DNA of 64,000 bases, taken from Phymatolithon calcareum (Eukaryota; Rhodophyta; Florideophyceae; Hapalidiales). The notes beneath the pieces were generated by a model. It did not search any database, had not been told where the DNA came from, and saw only the letters and a list, made by a program, of their open reading frames with translations. The position numbers and the translations under genes were made by a program. The stretch lies in contig OZ345356.1 of assembly GCA_977006965.1 (NCBI GenBank), positions 930,001 to 994,000 on the forward strand, given 5' to 3'. Shown here in pieces: positions 1 to 10,400 of this stretch; position 1 is the first letter of the stretch; each line of letters starts with the position of its first letter.

Positions 1-2
1 CG

Positions 3-704
3 TTAGACGGAATCGCTATCACTATCACAAAGCCGCCGGACGAGTACGTTCCGCGCAACTTTTTTTGTCGCAAAGGATTCTATGCACTTCCCGTCCAGGC
101 GGTTGTGGATGCGCGCTACCGTTTTCTATACATGAGGTGCCGCTGTAGCGGCAGCACACATGACTCGGTTGCGTTTGACGTCTCTGAGCTCGCAGAGAAA
201 TTGCGCGTGGAAGGGCTTCGTCCCGGCTACTGGATTGCCGCAGACCCAGCTTATTTCTCTGTACACGGCTTGCTGACACCATGGCCAAAAGGCGCACTCG
301 TTGGTTGGCGCGGCGTGTTTTGCGATGCGTTCAACTTTTTTCATTCGTCACACCGCATCCATGTTGAACAGGCATTCGGCATACTCTTGCGGCGTTGGGG
401 TCTATTTTGGAGACCCGTTCAGTACCACATTGCCGACACACTGCCGCTTTTGTCCGCAGCAATGCGGCTGCACATTTATGCTGTGGACGAAGACGGAATC
501 ACAGGCAATCGTTCATTTACTACGCCATACGAAGAGGATTTGGCAAAAGAGGCATTTGAAGCATGGTGGAACACGGCAACGGCATTACGAGATTCAATTC
601 GAGAATCACAAGGGACTCGACGTGACCTCGAGTACAGTGACCTGCGGGTAAAGTTAACGGATAGCATGCAGCATAGAGGAATAACTCGCCCAGCGCTGTC
701 GTAG
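3..704 (+). CDS. PIF/Harbinger-type DDE transposase, C-terminal part (5' end outside window)
   Basis: The frame is open from base 3 to the TAG at 702-704, about 233 codons, with no start inside the window. It reads like the DDE_Tnp_4 catalytic domain of PIF/Harbinger transposases, which cut and paste DNA at 3-bp targets. Visible motifs in order are LDGIAITI near the left edge (first Asp), GYWIAADPAY (second Asp) and RIHVEQAFGILLRRW (Glu, in the usual VEQAFG-type context), so all three catalytic acidic residues are present. The tail after the Glu is ordinary for the family. It converges on the minus-strand ORF at 715-1272 with only 10 bp between stops, and Harbinger elements often carry a second protein. 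I cannot see terminal inverted repeats or the N-terminus, so activity is unknown. Family call is firm; the subfamily is not. Confidence 0.75.
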   Translation, partial: LDGIAITITKPPDEYVPRNFFCRKGFYALPVQAVVDARYRFLYMRCRCSGSTHDSVAFDVSELAEKLRVEGLRPGYWIAADPAYFSVHGLLTPWPKGALVGWRGVFCDAFNFFHSSHRIHVEQAFGILLRRWGLFWRPVQYHIADTLPLLSAAMRLHIYAVDEDGITGNRSFTTPYEEDLAKEAFEAWWNTATALRDSIRESQGTRRDLEYSDLRVKLTDSMQHRGITRPALS

Positions 705-714
705 GAAAGCCTAA

Positions 715-1272
715 CTAGTCACCTAGGTGAAACATGCACTCCTTTTGTACCTTTACCAGTTGTTTTTCAATCAAACGTAAAGAAACTTTGGTCAATTCGT
801 CGGTGGTGTCGAGCTTCTGCAGCTCTGCACGTTCCTTCGTCAGCAAGTGCAGTCGTGTCATGAGCACCGCCGACGCGCCACCGTTCGTGGAATTTCCTTT
901 TTCACTTCCATTGCCGCTGCCCTGCGACTGCGAGCCGAGCAGCTGTGAAACCGTCGTGTACATCTGCTTTAGATCCTCTGTGCGCTTCTTCGACTCCTCG
1001 CGCAGCTCATCAAAAGCCCGCCTCTTTCTTCTGGCTGCTCCACCGACAGCGGAAAGGCCAACGTCGTCGCCGTCGTCGTACCCAGCGCCTTCAGGCGCCA
1101 GCTTGCAAGCGAAGTTTAGGACTTCGACGTCTTCTTGCGCCGTACCGCAGTGCATAGCGTAGAACATTTTCAAGCAACAGCGGCCAACTGACGACACCTG
1201 CAGAGAGCCCGGGGTTGACGGGACAAACTTGTGGAAGTCGCTGCCCTCCCCATTGTTTTGACCTGATTTCAT
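715..1272 (-). CDS. Uncharacterised coiled-coil protein, possible Harbinger accessory ORF
   Basis: A 185-codon ORF with an ATG at 1270-1272 and TAG at 715-717. I do not recognise a named domain. The middle is basic (RRKRRAF) followed by an acidic/basic helix (DELREESKKRTEDLKQMY), then a Gly/Ser/Asn-rich linker, and the last 50 residues (LTKERAELQKL, LRLIEKQLVKVQKE) look like a coiled coil. The layout resembles the C-terminal half of Myb/SANT-like or trihelix accessory proteins, where a helical oligomerisation tail follows the DNA-binding part, but no tryptophan-rich Myb repeat is visible here. Tail-to-tail spacing of 10 bp to the transposase suggests one transposon unit. It could be joined by splicing to the ORF at 1330-2001. 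The function is inference. Confidence 0.45.
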   Translation of the reverse strand: MKSGQNNGEGSDFHKFVPSTPGSLQVSSVGRCCLKMFYAMHCGTAQEDVEVLNFACKLAPEGAGYDDGDDVGLSAVGGAARRKRRAFDELREESKKRTEDLKQMYTTVSQLLGSQSQGSGNGSEKGNSTNGGASAVLMTRLHLLTKERAELQKLDTTDELTKVSLRLIEKQLVKVQKECMFHLGD

Positions 1273-1329
1273 CCAGTTGTGATACGCGCGAGTAAAAACA
1301 GAGCGTACAGAGAAAAAGCGGTCCTTCAG

Positions 1330-2001
1330 TCACGAGCCGCCACGCTGACATCTCGTTGAATCATTGATGTCGACAGATGAGAGTTCGTTGTCGGCGTCGA
1401 CACACCCAGAAAGGTCCATGCTGACACGGACCGATGAATTGTTGAAAAGAGGGGCAACGACGGATTCCCAGAACGCATCTCGCCCTTCGCGACGTTGCTG
1501 CAGCTCGCGGGTGAGGTCCAATCCAGATTGGATGAGTGCGGCACGTGCATTCTCGTGCTGGACGACAATTGTCATCATTCGCCCAAATTCGTTAGTAGTC
1601 ATTGCCGGTGCTCGACGGGCACGGGCAGCGCCATCGTCGCCCGCGATAATGCTGTCTCTCGACTGCATGTGCGAAATAATTAGCTCATGCGAAGGAGCAA
1701 CCAGCATTGTCACAGATTGATTGCTCGGGGTTGTCCAAAAGTGGCGGTATGCGTCGCCAAAGAACGTAGTCCAGTCCTTCGTTCCCGCCGTAACCGCGCT
1801 GTGTGCTTTCAACAATAGGTAGCAAATGACGGCGTTCTTTACGCCGGTGTGTTTGGCACTAACGTCTTTTCTAAGTTTCCGTAGCCCATTTAGCGATGTT
1901 TTGTACAAGAACGTGTACACCCTCGCGCGCATTGGTGGTTCCTCAAATGCGCTGTACGGCTGTGGCTCGAATTCTTTGCTCCATGGACTGACAACACTCA
2001 T
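1330..2001 (-). CDS. Uncharacterised protein
   Basis: A 223-codon ORF if the ATG at 1999-2001 is used; the open frame extends upstream without another ATG. It begins MSVVSPWSKEF and contains KDVSAKHTGVKNAVICYLL, a Trp/Phe cluster (TKDWTTFFGDAYRHFW), a basic/Ala stretch (GAARARRAPAM) and an acidic tail, ending with TGA at 1330-1332. I recognise no domain. It lies upstream of and on the same strand as the 715-1272 ORF, separated by 57 bp, so the two may be exons of one gene or neighbouring genes of a Harbinger-like element. Codon use is unlike a random shadow frame and the frame is long, but existence as a gene is moderately uncertain. Confidence 0.4.
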   Translation of the reverse strand: MSVVSPWSKEFEPQPYSAFEEPPMRARVYTFLYKTSLNGLRKLRKDVSAKHTGVKNAVICYLLLKAHSAVTAGTKDWTTFFGDAYRHFWTTPSNQSVTMLVAPSHELIISHMQSRDSIIAGDDGAARARRAPAMTTNEFGRMMTIVVQHENARAALIQSGLDLTRELQQRREGRDAFWESVVAPLFNNSSVRVSMDLSGCVDADNELSSVDINDSTRCQRGGS

Positions 2002-2688
2002 GGCATCTGGGTTGCATTGCCCTTGCTGCGCGAGTGGGTCCCGGGTTTCACCAAGGGAATGGACTGCATTGGAGGGACAATCTGATTCCCTGCGGCAGGG
2101 GTCCGTCTGTCGGGATGGCAAAGATTGTGCCAGCAGGTTTCCCGTCCGCTCTTCGCCAGTACCGGCACCTTCACGAGCGAGATGCGGTGCATGAGAAAGA
2201 CCGCCATCGAGTCGTCTTTCTTCACCGATATCGACTAGCGAGCGCGCGGCAGTGACTTATTGTGAGCGCAGAACGTGCGCTGGCAATTCCATACTGCGCG
2301 AAGCGGCAGGCGCCGAGATTTCGGAAGGTATGGTCTCAAAATTGAGAAAGAGAGGAAAAAGAAAAAAATGAATCGGGATGGGCTGCTCCGGCTGCTTGGG
2401 GCAGCATTAGCGTCGTAAACAAAACTCCAGTAAACCGAAAAGCATTTCCCCCGCTTTCATCGATTAGGATCGACATTACCGTTTGGAAGGCGGACGGATG
2501 AGAACGGTCAGGATGGAGGTTATTCCTGAACGGTCAGGATGGAAGATGCATATCTTGATGCATTGTTGGAGAGAGTCAACACGGGAGGTACGCTGTATAG
2601 ACAGCTCAAGAAAACCTGTGCGTTATGATATGGTTAGGACCAAACTGCTTCCAGACAGCGCGCAGGGCTGCGCCGGTATAGACCGGCC
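2002..2688. other. Non-coding host stretch left of E1
   Basis: No convincing gene. It contains a purine-rich run near 2345-2370 and a 16-bp direct repeat (GAACGGTCAGGATGGA) at 2502-2517 and 2528-2543. At 2689 it abuts abruptly the truncated family-C LTR, so this is the junction where about 165 bp of the LTR were lost. I do not see Harbinger inverted repeats. Confidence 0.5.
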
Positions 2689-2944
2689 CTCATTGCACTA
2701 CTAACTGTGATTGAATCAATCAACTAAAAGATTGAAATGTCGACTGTGATTGATTCAATCAACAAAATGATTGAATTACTGACAATGACAAGATCAATCA
2801 AGAAATTGATTGAACTGCTACATTGTCAGTAAAGATAAAAGAACATGGATTGATTCTATCATAACATATGAGAAATAGTTAGGGACTTATGACATATGAT
2901 AATGTGTACTGCGACAAGAGCTCCAAGCAGTCACATTTCCAACA
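2689..2944 (-). repeat. E1 3' LTR, truncated (family C)
   Basis: Matches the family-C LTRs at 62564-62980 (-) and 50815-51240 (+) from CTCATTGCACTACTAACTG onward and ends with ATTTCCAACA. The downstream (R/U5) part, about 165 bp including TATA box and AATAAA, is absent. It contains a nested hairpin: outer arms 2776-2787 and 2821-2832, inner TCAATCAA/TTGATTGA (2794-2801/2806-2813) around GAAA. Confidence 0.85.
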
Positions 2945-2953
2945 CTCCCCCTC
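2945..2953 (-). other. E1 polypurine tract
   Basis: Plus-strand CTCCCCCTC, i.e. purine run GAGGGGGAG on the minus strand, immediately 5' of the 3' LTR. This is the expected plus-strand DNA primer site and is shared by the other elements here. Confidence 0.8.
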
Positions 2954-5900
2954 GATCGAAGAAGCTTACGAACGTACAGGATGCAACCCCATCTTTTTCG
3001 CAAACTCGGATACCTTGATTCGACTTAGGGGTTTCGTAAGTGCATCAGCGACCATGAACTCCGTCGGACAGTACTTGAATTCCACTTTCTCGGTTGCCAC
3101 AGCTTCGCGAACATAGTGATATTGAATATCAATATGTTTGTTTCGTTGGGTAATTGCCTCGTTCTGAGTGGATGATATAGCGCCTTGGATGTCCGAGAAG
3201 ATGAGCATGCGAGATGGCTTGTTGAAACCAAGTATGTCGGAAACCAATCGCGAAAGCCAGACTGCTTCTTTCGCGGCGGCACATGCAGCAATGTATTCAG
3301 CCTCACATGACGATGTCGCGACAATGGTTTGCTTCTTGGATCGGCAGCTAATTGCTCCCCCTGCAAGCATGAAGACGTACCCACTTGTCGACTTGCGAGT
3401 TTCTTGACAGCTTGCCCAGTCGGAGTCGCTATACCCCACTGGAGTCAAACTTCTGTCTTTGCCAAATAGGATCCCATGATCACGAGTTCCGGCAATGTAC
3501 CGTAAAACACGCTTAACAGCCATCTAATGGATTTGCAGTGGATTCTCGCAAAAGGAGGAGAGTTTTCCGACAGCATCCGAGATATCCGGCCGACTTCCAA
3601 CCATCAGATACATGACGCTTCCAATTGCAGGTCGATAAAGAACCTCAGATGAAACAGAATCTGTGATGTCGAGTTCATGCACGGTACTGGTTTTCTTGTA
3701 AGGCTCCATCGGCGTTGGTACCGGTTTCGAATTTTCCAAGTTAAACCGCTTCAAAACGGTTTCCGCATACGACTTCTGCGATATGTGTAATGTTCGGAGA
3801 TCACGATCCCGACGGATCTCCAATCCGAGGAATACGCTTGCGTTTCCAAGATACTTCATCTCGAATCGCCGGTTAAGCTCCGCCTTCATCCAAGCAATTG
3901 CAACATTGTCGTTGCCAGCAATGAGCAAGTGATCGACGTACAATGCAATTATCATAATGCTCTTGGATGTGTGCCGAATATAAACACACGGGTCATTCGG
4001 ACTGCTTGTAAATCCGAGTTCATTGATTAGGAAATCATCAATCATAGCATGCCATTGTCGGGGAGCTTTTTTTATCCCGTACAGTGCCTTCAACAGCTTA
4101 CACACGAGGTCAGGACGCTTTGGATCGCGAAATCCAACGGGAACCTCCATGTAGATATCCTCATCCAAGTCTCCATGTAAGAATGCAGTGACGACATCCA
4201 TTTGGACAAGTTCGAGATCATGAACTGCCACCGTGGCGAGAAGTATCCGTATTGACGTGAATTTCACAACCGGGGCATATGTTTCGCCGTAATCCACTCC
4301 GTGCACCTGTCGGAACCCTTTCGCGACAATGCGAGCTTTCGGGCCAGTGTCCTTGACTTTGAACACGTATTTGCATGGGAGAACGTTCATACCGGATTCG
4401 CGAGGTACAAATGTCCAAGTCTTGTCGCGCATGAGAGATGAGTGTTCTTTCTCAATCGCAGGGGACCAGTAGTCAATGTTGTCTTTCGACGTGGCGCTTC
4501 TGAAAGTCTGCGGAACTTCTTGAGAAGACAAAGAAGTTTCAGTTGCAAAGTTGGCTGATTCGAGAACCAACATGGCTGTATGCGGGCCAGTATTCCAGAA
4601 ATCACTTGGTGGCTTTGAGACACGGGTGGATCGACGAAGTATGGGTTTCGCGACTAACTCAGGAGTTGCGTCAGCATTAGAAGTTGAGATTGATTCTTCT
4701 TTACAGCCACTGTCCTGACCATCACCGTTGTCCTTTGGTTCGTCCACGGTACCCTCCACTGCAACGTCCTCGGCTTTCACGGCAACCTCACGGATGTTGG
4801 CATAGTTGGGTTTCTGCTCGACCTTGATGATCAGTGGAGGAATTTCGGTAGCTTCCTCGGTTTCAAATGCATCGTGAAAGCTTTGGTCAAACCCTGCATT
4901 TGGAAAACTGATTGGTATATCCGTTTTAAGATTCTCAGTTCCGCATGCCGATTCATCAAATATAACGTCCCGAGATACGATCACCTTGCATGCATTCGGA
5001 TCCCATAACTTGTATCCCTTAGATGCAAACGAGTATCCCGTCATGATCGCTTCACGAGTCAGAGAGTCGAGTTTCTTGACCTTCTTTTTCGGAATCACGT
5101 ACCAACACTTAGCGCCAAATACGAGTAAGTGTTCCAAGTTTGGTGCGGCTCCCATCCATATGTGATGGGGGGTCGTGTTCGAAGGAAGTCCTCGCGATGT
5201 AACTCGATTTCGGACATACACAGCAGTTGACAGTGCTTCAGACCAGAACTTCTTCTCGATGCCTTTGTGATGAAGCATCGAGCGCGCTAAGTTGAGTAAA
5301 GTGCGGTTTATGCGCTCAGCAACACCGTTCTGCTGAGGAGTGTAAGCAACGGTGAGTTGATGGTGAATACCGTGCTCTGAAAGATATGACTTGAATTTAT
5401 TTGACAGGTATTCTCCTCCGTTATCGGTCCGAATAGCTTTGAGCTTAGGTGCCGGTGAGAACTGATGTACGTTGAGGTGTTTCAGCTTTCTTCCGGTGTG
5501 TGTTTCAGCGTATTTGTGAAATTTCTGAAAGCACTCGAAGCTCTCGGACTTCTTTCGCATGGTGAAAACTGTGGTCCATTTGGAGTGATCATCGATAAAC
5601 GTGATGAAATACCGAGAGCCACCCAGTGATGGGATGTCAATTGGACCGAGAACGTCGGAATGCACGAGATCGAGAATTGCTGCCGAGCGAGAACCACTAG
5701 ACTTCGGGATAGGAGCACGATGTGCTTTCCCAGCAATGCAACCTTTGCATACATTGTCCGACGAAGACCCTGGATTGATTTGCAATCCTTTTACAACCCC
5801 ATGGCGTGCCAGGCCGGAGATTCCAGTACGACTGACATGCGCGAGACGCTCGTGCCATAGCTGTAGGCTGACGAGGGATGTTTCCTTGGACATGGGTTTG

Positions 5901-6293
5901 TTCTCCGGACGATGTAGAATGTATAGATCTTTGCGGAGAGTACCTTGGGCGATAATCTCATCATGTGCTTTGATATAGCACCGTTTGCTTTTGAATAAGA
6001 TCCCAACCCGTACACGTCCAGTTTTGAAACGGAAAGGAGCGAATAACCAAAGTCCGGAATATGAAGAACGTTTTGGAGCATACACTGAGACTGTTTTCCG
6101 TTGATGCTGAGTGTCACGATAGCATCGCCCTTTTCTGCAATGGTTGCAGTTGCTCTAGTTCCCATTTCGACTGTCGACCTCATTTCCGTGTACGATCTTG
6201 GAGGTATATGGGATTGAGACAAGGTTGATGAGGAAAGTTGATGGTGGTTGAAAGTTGCTTGGTATATTTCGATGGTCGGCACAGAAGATGGAA

Positions 6294-6303
6294 GTTATAT
6301 ACC
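6294..6303 (-). promoter_or_regulatory. Putative TATA box of solo LTR E2
   Basis: Minus strand reads GGTATATAAC. It lies about 30 bp downstream (in LTR sense) of the CRE-like array and about 100 bp before the LTR end, as expected for a U3/R promoter. Confidence 0.55.
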
Positions 6304-6332
6304 AGCCTCGTGCCACTGCAGGAACAGTACTT

Positions 6333-6432
6333 GGATGCATGCTGACGTCAAAATATGCTGGATGCATGCTGACGTCAAATGCGCTGGATGCATGCTGACG
6401 TCAAATGTGCTGGATGCATGCTGACGTCAAAT
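6333..6432 (-). repeat. Four-copy 26-27-bp tandem repeat with CRE-like sites
   Basis: Units begin GGATGCATGCTGACGTCAAA at 6333, 6360, 6386 and 6412 (the last unit is partial). Each holds the palindrome TGACGTCA, the CRE/bZIP consensus, at 6343-6350, 6370-6377, 6396-6403 and 6422-6429, i.e. at a regular 26-27-bp pitch. The position just upstream of the TATA box suggests an LTR enhancer. Confidence 0.85.
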
Positions 6433-6974
6433 AGCCAGTTCTGACTAGTAATGCATTACGTGCACTGCTGTAACTGACCCATCTGCACTTCCTCAATCTT
6501 AACGGTTTCAAGTAACAAACGACAACAACATAGCTACTTGTAAACATATATCATACTATGACAATAGTCACACCCATGCACACGTATACGCATGTTATGA
6601 GATAGACATATATGACAAAGTGTCTTGCAACTAAAGCACCAAGCAAGACAATTTTACTAAACGTGTACCGAGATCGATATTCTAATCATGTGTCTTATCG
6701 AAAATAATAAACACATTCAACAAAGGTTCCACTTCCAACATACGAGACAAAGATTGAACAATCGAATGTCATGTGGGATGTGCTTCCGGAGTCGATAATC
6801 CATGACGTGGACTTTTCGGGAATGGTTGAGTTTCGAACCTTTGCCATTAAGCAAACGTAGTCAGAATCAGACATGACACGAATAGATTCTGTTTCACCAG
6901 CAATTAAGGCAGTCGGTTTGTCCTTCTTTCCTTTTCGACCCGGAGGTCAGTTTTGCTGATTGTCCACTAGCTCT

Positions 6975-7418
6975 TGTTGTTGGAGGTTAGGGATAAGATT
7001 AGGAGATTGGAAAAGTTTGGTTGGTGAAGATTGGTGAAGGAGAAGTGGAGTTAGGTGAGAATGAGTTCCTTCGTTTATTCACTTGGCGGACCTCAGGTCA
7101 AGACTATATAGACCTGAGAACACAACCAGACTTGATCAAAACCCTAACTGACGACGGAGACAAACTAACCCTAAACAAATTTGTCATACTATCATATGAC
7201 ACGTGTAACATGAAAAAATCAAGAATCATCTACTGAGTGAGGGGAGTATGATTATCATACTCTTATCATACTTTGACACGTGTCACTGCCAATCTTCTTG
7301 ATTCAAAGTTCTGAGGCACTTTGACATTCGACTTGACACGTGTACACGTGTACCGAGATCATACCTTGATATTGAAGTGTGTTTGCGACTAGAGCTCCAA
7401 GCAATCACACTTCCAACA
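6975..7418 (-). repeat. E3 3' LTR (family A)
   Basis: 444 bp, TGTTGTTGGAGG...CTTCCAACA as seen on the plus strand. It carries the U3 motifs common to family A: doubled CACGTG, the palindrome GAGTATGATTATCATACTC, CTATATAG as TATA box and an AATAAA (seen as TTTATT). Confidence 0.92.
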
Positions 7419-7427
7419 CTCCCCCTT
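7419..7427 (-). other. E3 polypurine tract
   Basis: CTCCCCCTT on the plus strand (AAGGGGGAG in sense), directly abutting the 3' LTR. Confidence 0.85.
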
Positions 7428-7439
7428 GATCGAGGCACA

Positions 7440-10400
7440 CTACGACCTCCTCGCGCATATAACCATGTCATGTGCGAACTTGGCCGTCTTGACACGATCG
7501 AGTGGCTTGGTGAGTGCATCCGCAATCATCAACTCAGTACTACAATACTTGATTGATATCTTGCCCGTGGCAACCACATCACGAACATAGTGATATTGGA
7601 TGTCTATGTGCTTGTTCCTCTGAGTGATAGCCGCGTTTCGCCCGGTCGCGATCGCACTTTGACTGTCAGTGTACAGAGTCATGGCGGATGGCTTCTCGAG
7701 ACCTTGAACATCGGCAATGAGTCTTGACAACCAGACAGATTCCTTGGCGGCGGCACACGAAGCGATGTATTCCGCTTCGCATGTGGAAGTGGCGACGATG
7801 GTTTGCTTCTTTGAGCGCCAGCTTATGGCTCCCCCTGCAAGAAGGAACACATAGCCACTCGTGGACCGTCTTGTCTCAACACATCCCGCCCAATCCGCAT
7901 CCGTGTAACCGATTGGAACCAAACTCCCACTTCCACCGAACAAAATTCCGTGATCTCGAGTACCCGCAATGTATCGCAGAACACGCTTCACGCCCATCCA
8001 GTGACGTTTCAGAGGCTTTTCGCAGAACGAAGACAGCTTTCCGACCGAGTCCGAGATGTCTGGGCGTGTACTAACCATCAAGTACATGAGACTTCCGATG
8101 GCTGGACGGTATGGAACTTGTTCATCGACGAGCTGGGTGATGTCGACTTCTTCGGTTCCGGTGTTCTTGTTGCTTGACTCCATAGGGGTTGGTGCTGGTT
8201 TCGAGTTCTCCATGCCGAAACGTTCCAAGACTGACTGAGCGTAGACCGACTGCGAGAGGTGAAGAGTTCGAAGTGTGCGATCTCGGCGAATTTCAAGTCC
8301 AAGACAAACACTAGCTTCTCCAAGGTCCTTCATCTCGAATCGCTTGTTCAGCTCCCCCTTGATCCACGAAATAGCAGAAGTATTGTTTCCGGCAATCAGC
8401 AAGTCATCCACATATAGCGCGATGATCATGATGCTGCTTGACTTATGCCGGACATAAAGACAAGGATCATTGGGACTACTTGAGAAGCCGAGCTCGTCGA
8501 TGAGGAACTTGTCGATTTTGGCATGCCACTGTCGCGGTGCTTGCTTCAGGCCGTATAGTGCCTTCAAGAGCTTGCAAACAAGGTCAGGACGCTTGGGATC
8601 ACGAAATCCAGACGGAACCTCCATGTAGATGTCTTCGTCAAGGTCACCATGCAAGAAAGCCGTAACAACATCCATTTGGTATAGTTCCAAATCATGGACA
8701 GCAACGGTTGCAAGTAGGATACGAATCGAGGTGAACTTTACGACTGGGGCATACGTTTCACCGTAGTCCACCCCATGCACCTGTCAGAACCCTTTCGCAA
8801 CAATGCGAACTTTAGGGCCTGTATCCTTGACCTTGAAGACATACTTGCACGGTAGAACGTTCATGCCAGGCTTGCGAGTGACCAACTTCCAAGTGTTGTT
8901 GCGGGTTAGTGACGAGTGTTCATTCTCAATGCCCGGAGACCAGAAGTCGACATTTTTAATTGAAGTCGCTTCCTTGAAGGTCTGAGGCACTTGATGAGAA
9001 GACAAACGGGTTTCAGATGCAAGGTTGACGGACTCGAAGGCCAGCATAGCAGTATGCGACGGAGCGTTCCAGAAGTCAGTGGGTGGCTTTGAGACCCGAG
9101 CTGACCTACGCAGAATGGGTTTGGCGATCATCGGAGATGTTTCGTCAAAACCAGATGGAGATATAGGTTGTTCTCCACCATCTGCTTGCTCACCTTCGTC
9201 AATGTCCTTCTCGATGCTCTTATCATCTACATCCGAAATGACCTTACCTTCAACCGTACCATCACTCAGTTTGATTTGAGGAGTTTCAAGTGATACATTG
9301 GTTTCGGTCTCATCGAATCCGAATTCCGATTCATTGAACGTCACGTCCCTTGACACAATCACTTTCCGCAACTCCGCATCCCACAGCTTATACCCTTTTG
9401 ATGCCAACGAGTATCCCAGCATAACCGCCTCACGAGTACGACTGTCGAGTTTCTTCACTTTCTTCTTCGGAATCACGTACCAACACTTGGCGCCAAATAC
9501 GCGCAAGTGTCCCAAATCTGGAGGGGAACCAATCCATATGTGATGGGGGGTCGTGTTCGAAGGAAGTCCTCGTGACGTAACTCGGTTGCGCACATACACA
9601 GCAGTTGCCAACGCTTCAGCCCAGAACTTCTTCTCGATGCCTCTGTGATGGAGCATCGAGCGCACTAAGTTGAGAAGTGTGCGGTTCATGCGTTCAGCCA
9701 CCCCATTTTGCTGTGGGGTGTAAGCGACTGTGAGCTGTTGATGGATGCCGTGTTCCTCAAGATATGCCTTGAACTCGTTTGAAAGGTACTCGCCTCCATT
9801 GTCTGTCCTAATTGCTTTGAGCTTTGGTGCTTTCGAGAAGTCCTGTATGTTCAAGTGCTTAAGCTTTCTACCTGTATGGGTTTCAGCGTACTTGTGAAAC
9901 TTCCGAAAACACTCAAAGCTCTCCGATTTCTTTCGCATGGTGAATACCGTGGTCCACTTGGAGTGATCATCGATGAATGTGATGAAGTACTGTGATCCTC
10001 CAAGGGACGGAATGTCGATAGGACCAAGAACGTCTGAATGTACGAGATCGAGAACAGCGGTGGAGCGAGAACTACTGGACTTTGGAATCGGAGCACGATG
10101 ACCTTTGCCGGCAAGACAACCATTACATGGATGTGTGGACTGTGAGTTGGGAGCAATCTTTACACCTTTGACCACCCCATGGTTTACCATTCCGGTAATT
10201 CCAGTGTGGTCAACATGCGCAAGTCGTTCATGCCAGAGCTGTAGGCTCGCGAAACAGGAAACTTCGTTAAGTTTATTTCCATCTGCAAGGTCTAGAGAGT
10301 AGAGACTTTTGCGTAGAGTACCTGTTGCGATAGTGTCATGATGAGCTTTAACATAGCAACGGCTGTTCTTGAACGTTATACCATATCCGTACTCATCCAT

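Larger units (their letters stand above)
6196..6740 (-). mobile_element. E2: solo LTR of a distinct copia-like family
   Basis: A 545-bp block splits the E1 protease frame exactly between SY(T) and the DSG side. It starts TCTTGGAGG (one change from TGTTGGAGG) and ends CTTCCAACA, like the other LTRs here in minus orientation. It is flanked by a perfect 5-bp TSD, TACGA at 6191-6195 and 6741-6745. No internal sequence, PBS or PPT is present, so it is a solo LTR left by LTR-LTR recombination. Its sequence is not that of the other LTR families in the window. Confidence 0.85.
2689..6974 (-). mobile_element. E1: decayed Ty1/copia element (family C), interrupted by solo LTR E2 and cut by E3
   Basis: Minus-strand copia element. 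From left to right on the plus strand: truncated 3' LTR (2689-2944), polypurine tract (2945-2953), RNase H, RT, integrase, and the protease end of gag-pol up to 6974. E2 sits inside at 6196-6740, and E3 was inserted at 6975 (TSD GCTCT at 6970-6974). No family-C 5' LTR is visible right of E3, so the 5' end is lost or unrecognisably decayed. The element is closely related to E16 at the right edge. Confidence 0.85.
2966..6974 (-). pseudogene. E1 gag-pol remnant (protease, integrase, RT, RNase H)
   Basis: Retrotransposon polyprotein that would supply protease, integrase, RT and RNase H in the cytoplasmic particle. Seen from N to C: MSDSDYVCLMAKV then protease WIIDSGSTSHMTF (about 6750-6880), cut by E2, then integrase zinc motif with WHERLAH and CKGC, catalytic HSDVLG, RTDNGGEY and NGVAERIN, RT MDVVTAFLHGDLDED, and RNase H YSDSDWA, CEAEYIA and ADALTKPL. 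Breaks: a frame change near 5990-6010, a Trp codon turned to TAG at 3524-3526 (E16 has TGG), and the RT active site reads YVDH instead of YVDD. The Gag part right of 6974 is not recognisable. Non-functional. Confidence 0.85.

Noticed and set aside
2502-2543. Possible CRISPR or minisatellite from GAACGGTCAGGATGGA repeats
   Set aside because: Only two copies, no regular spacers, and eukaryotic context.
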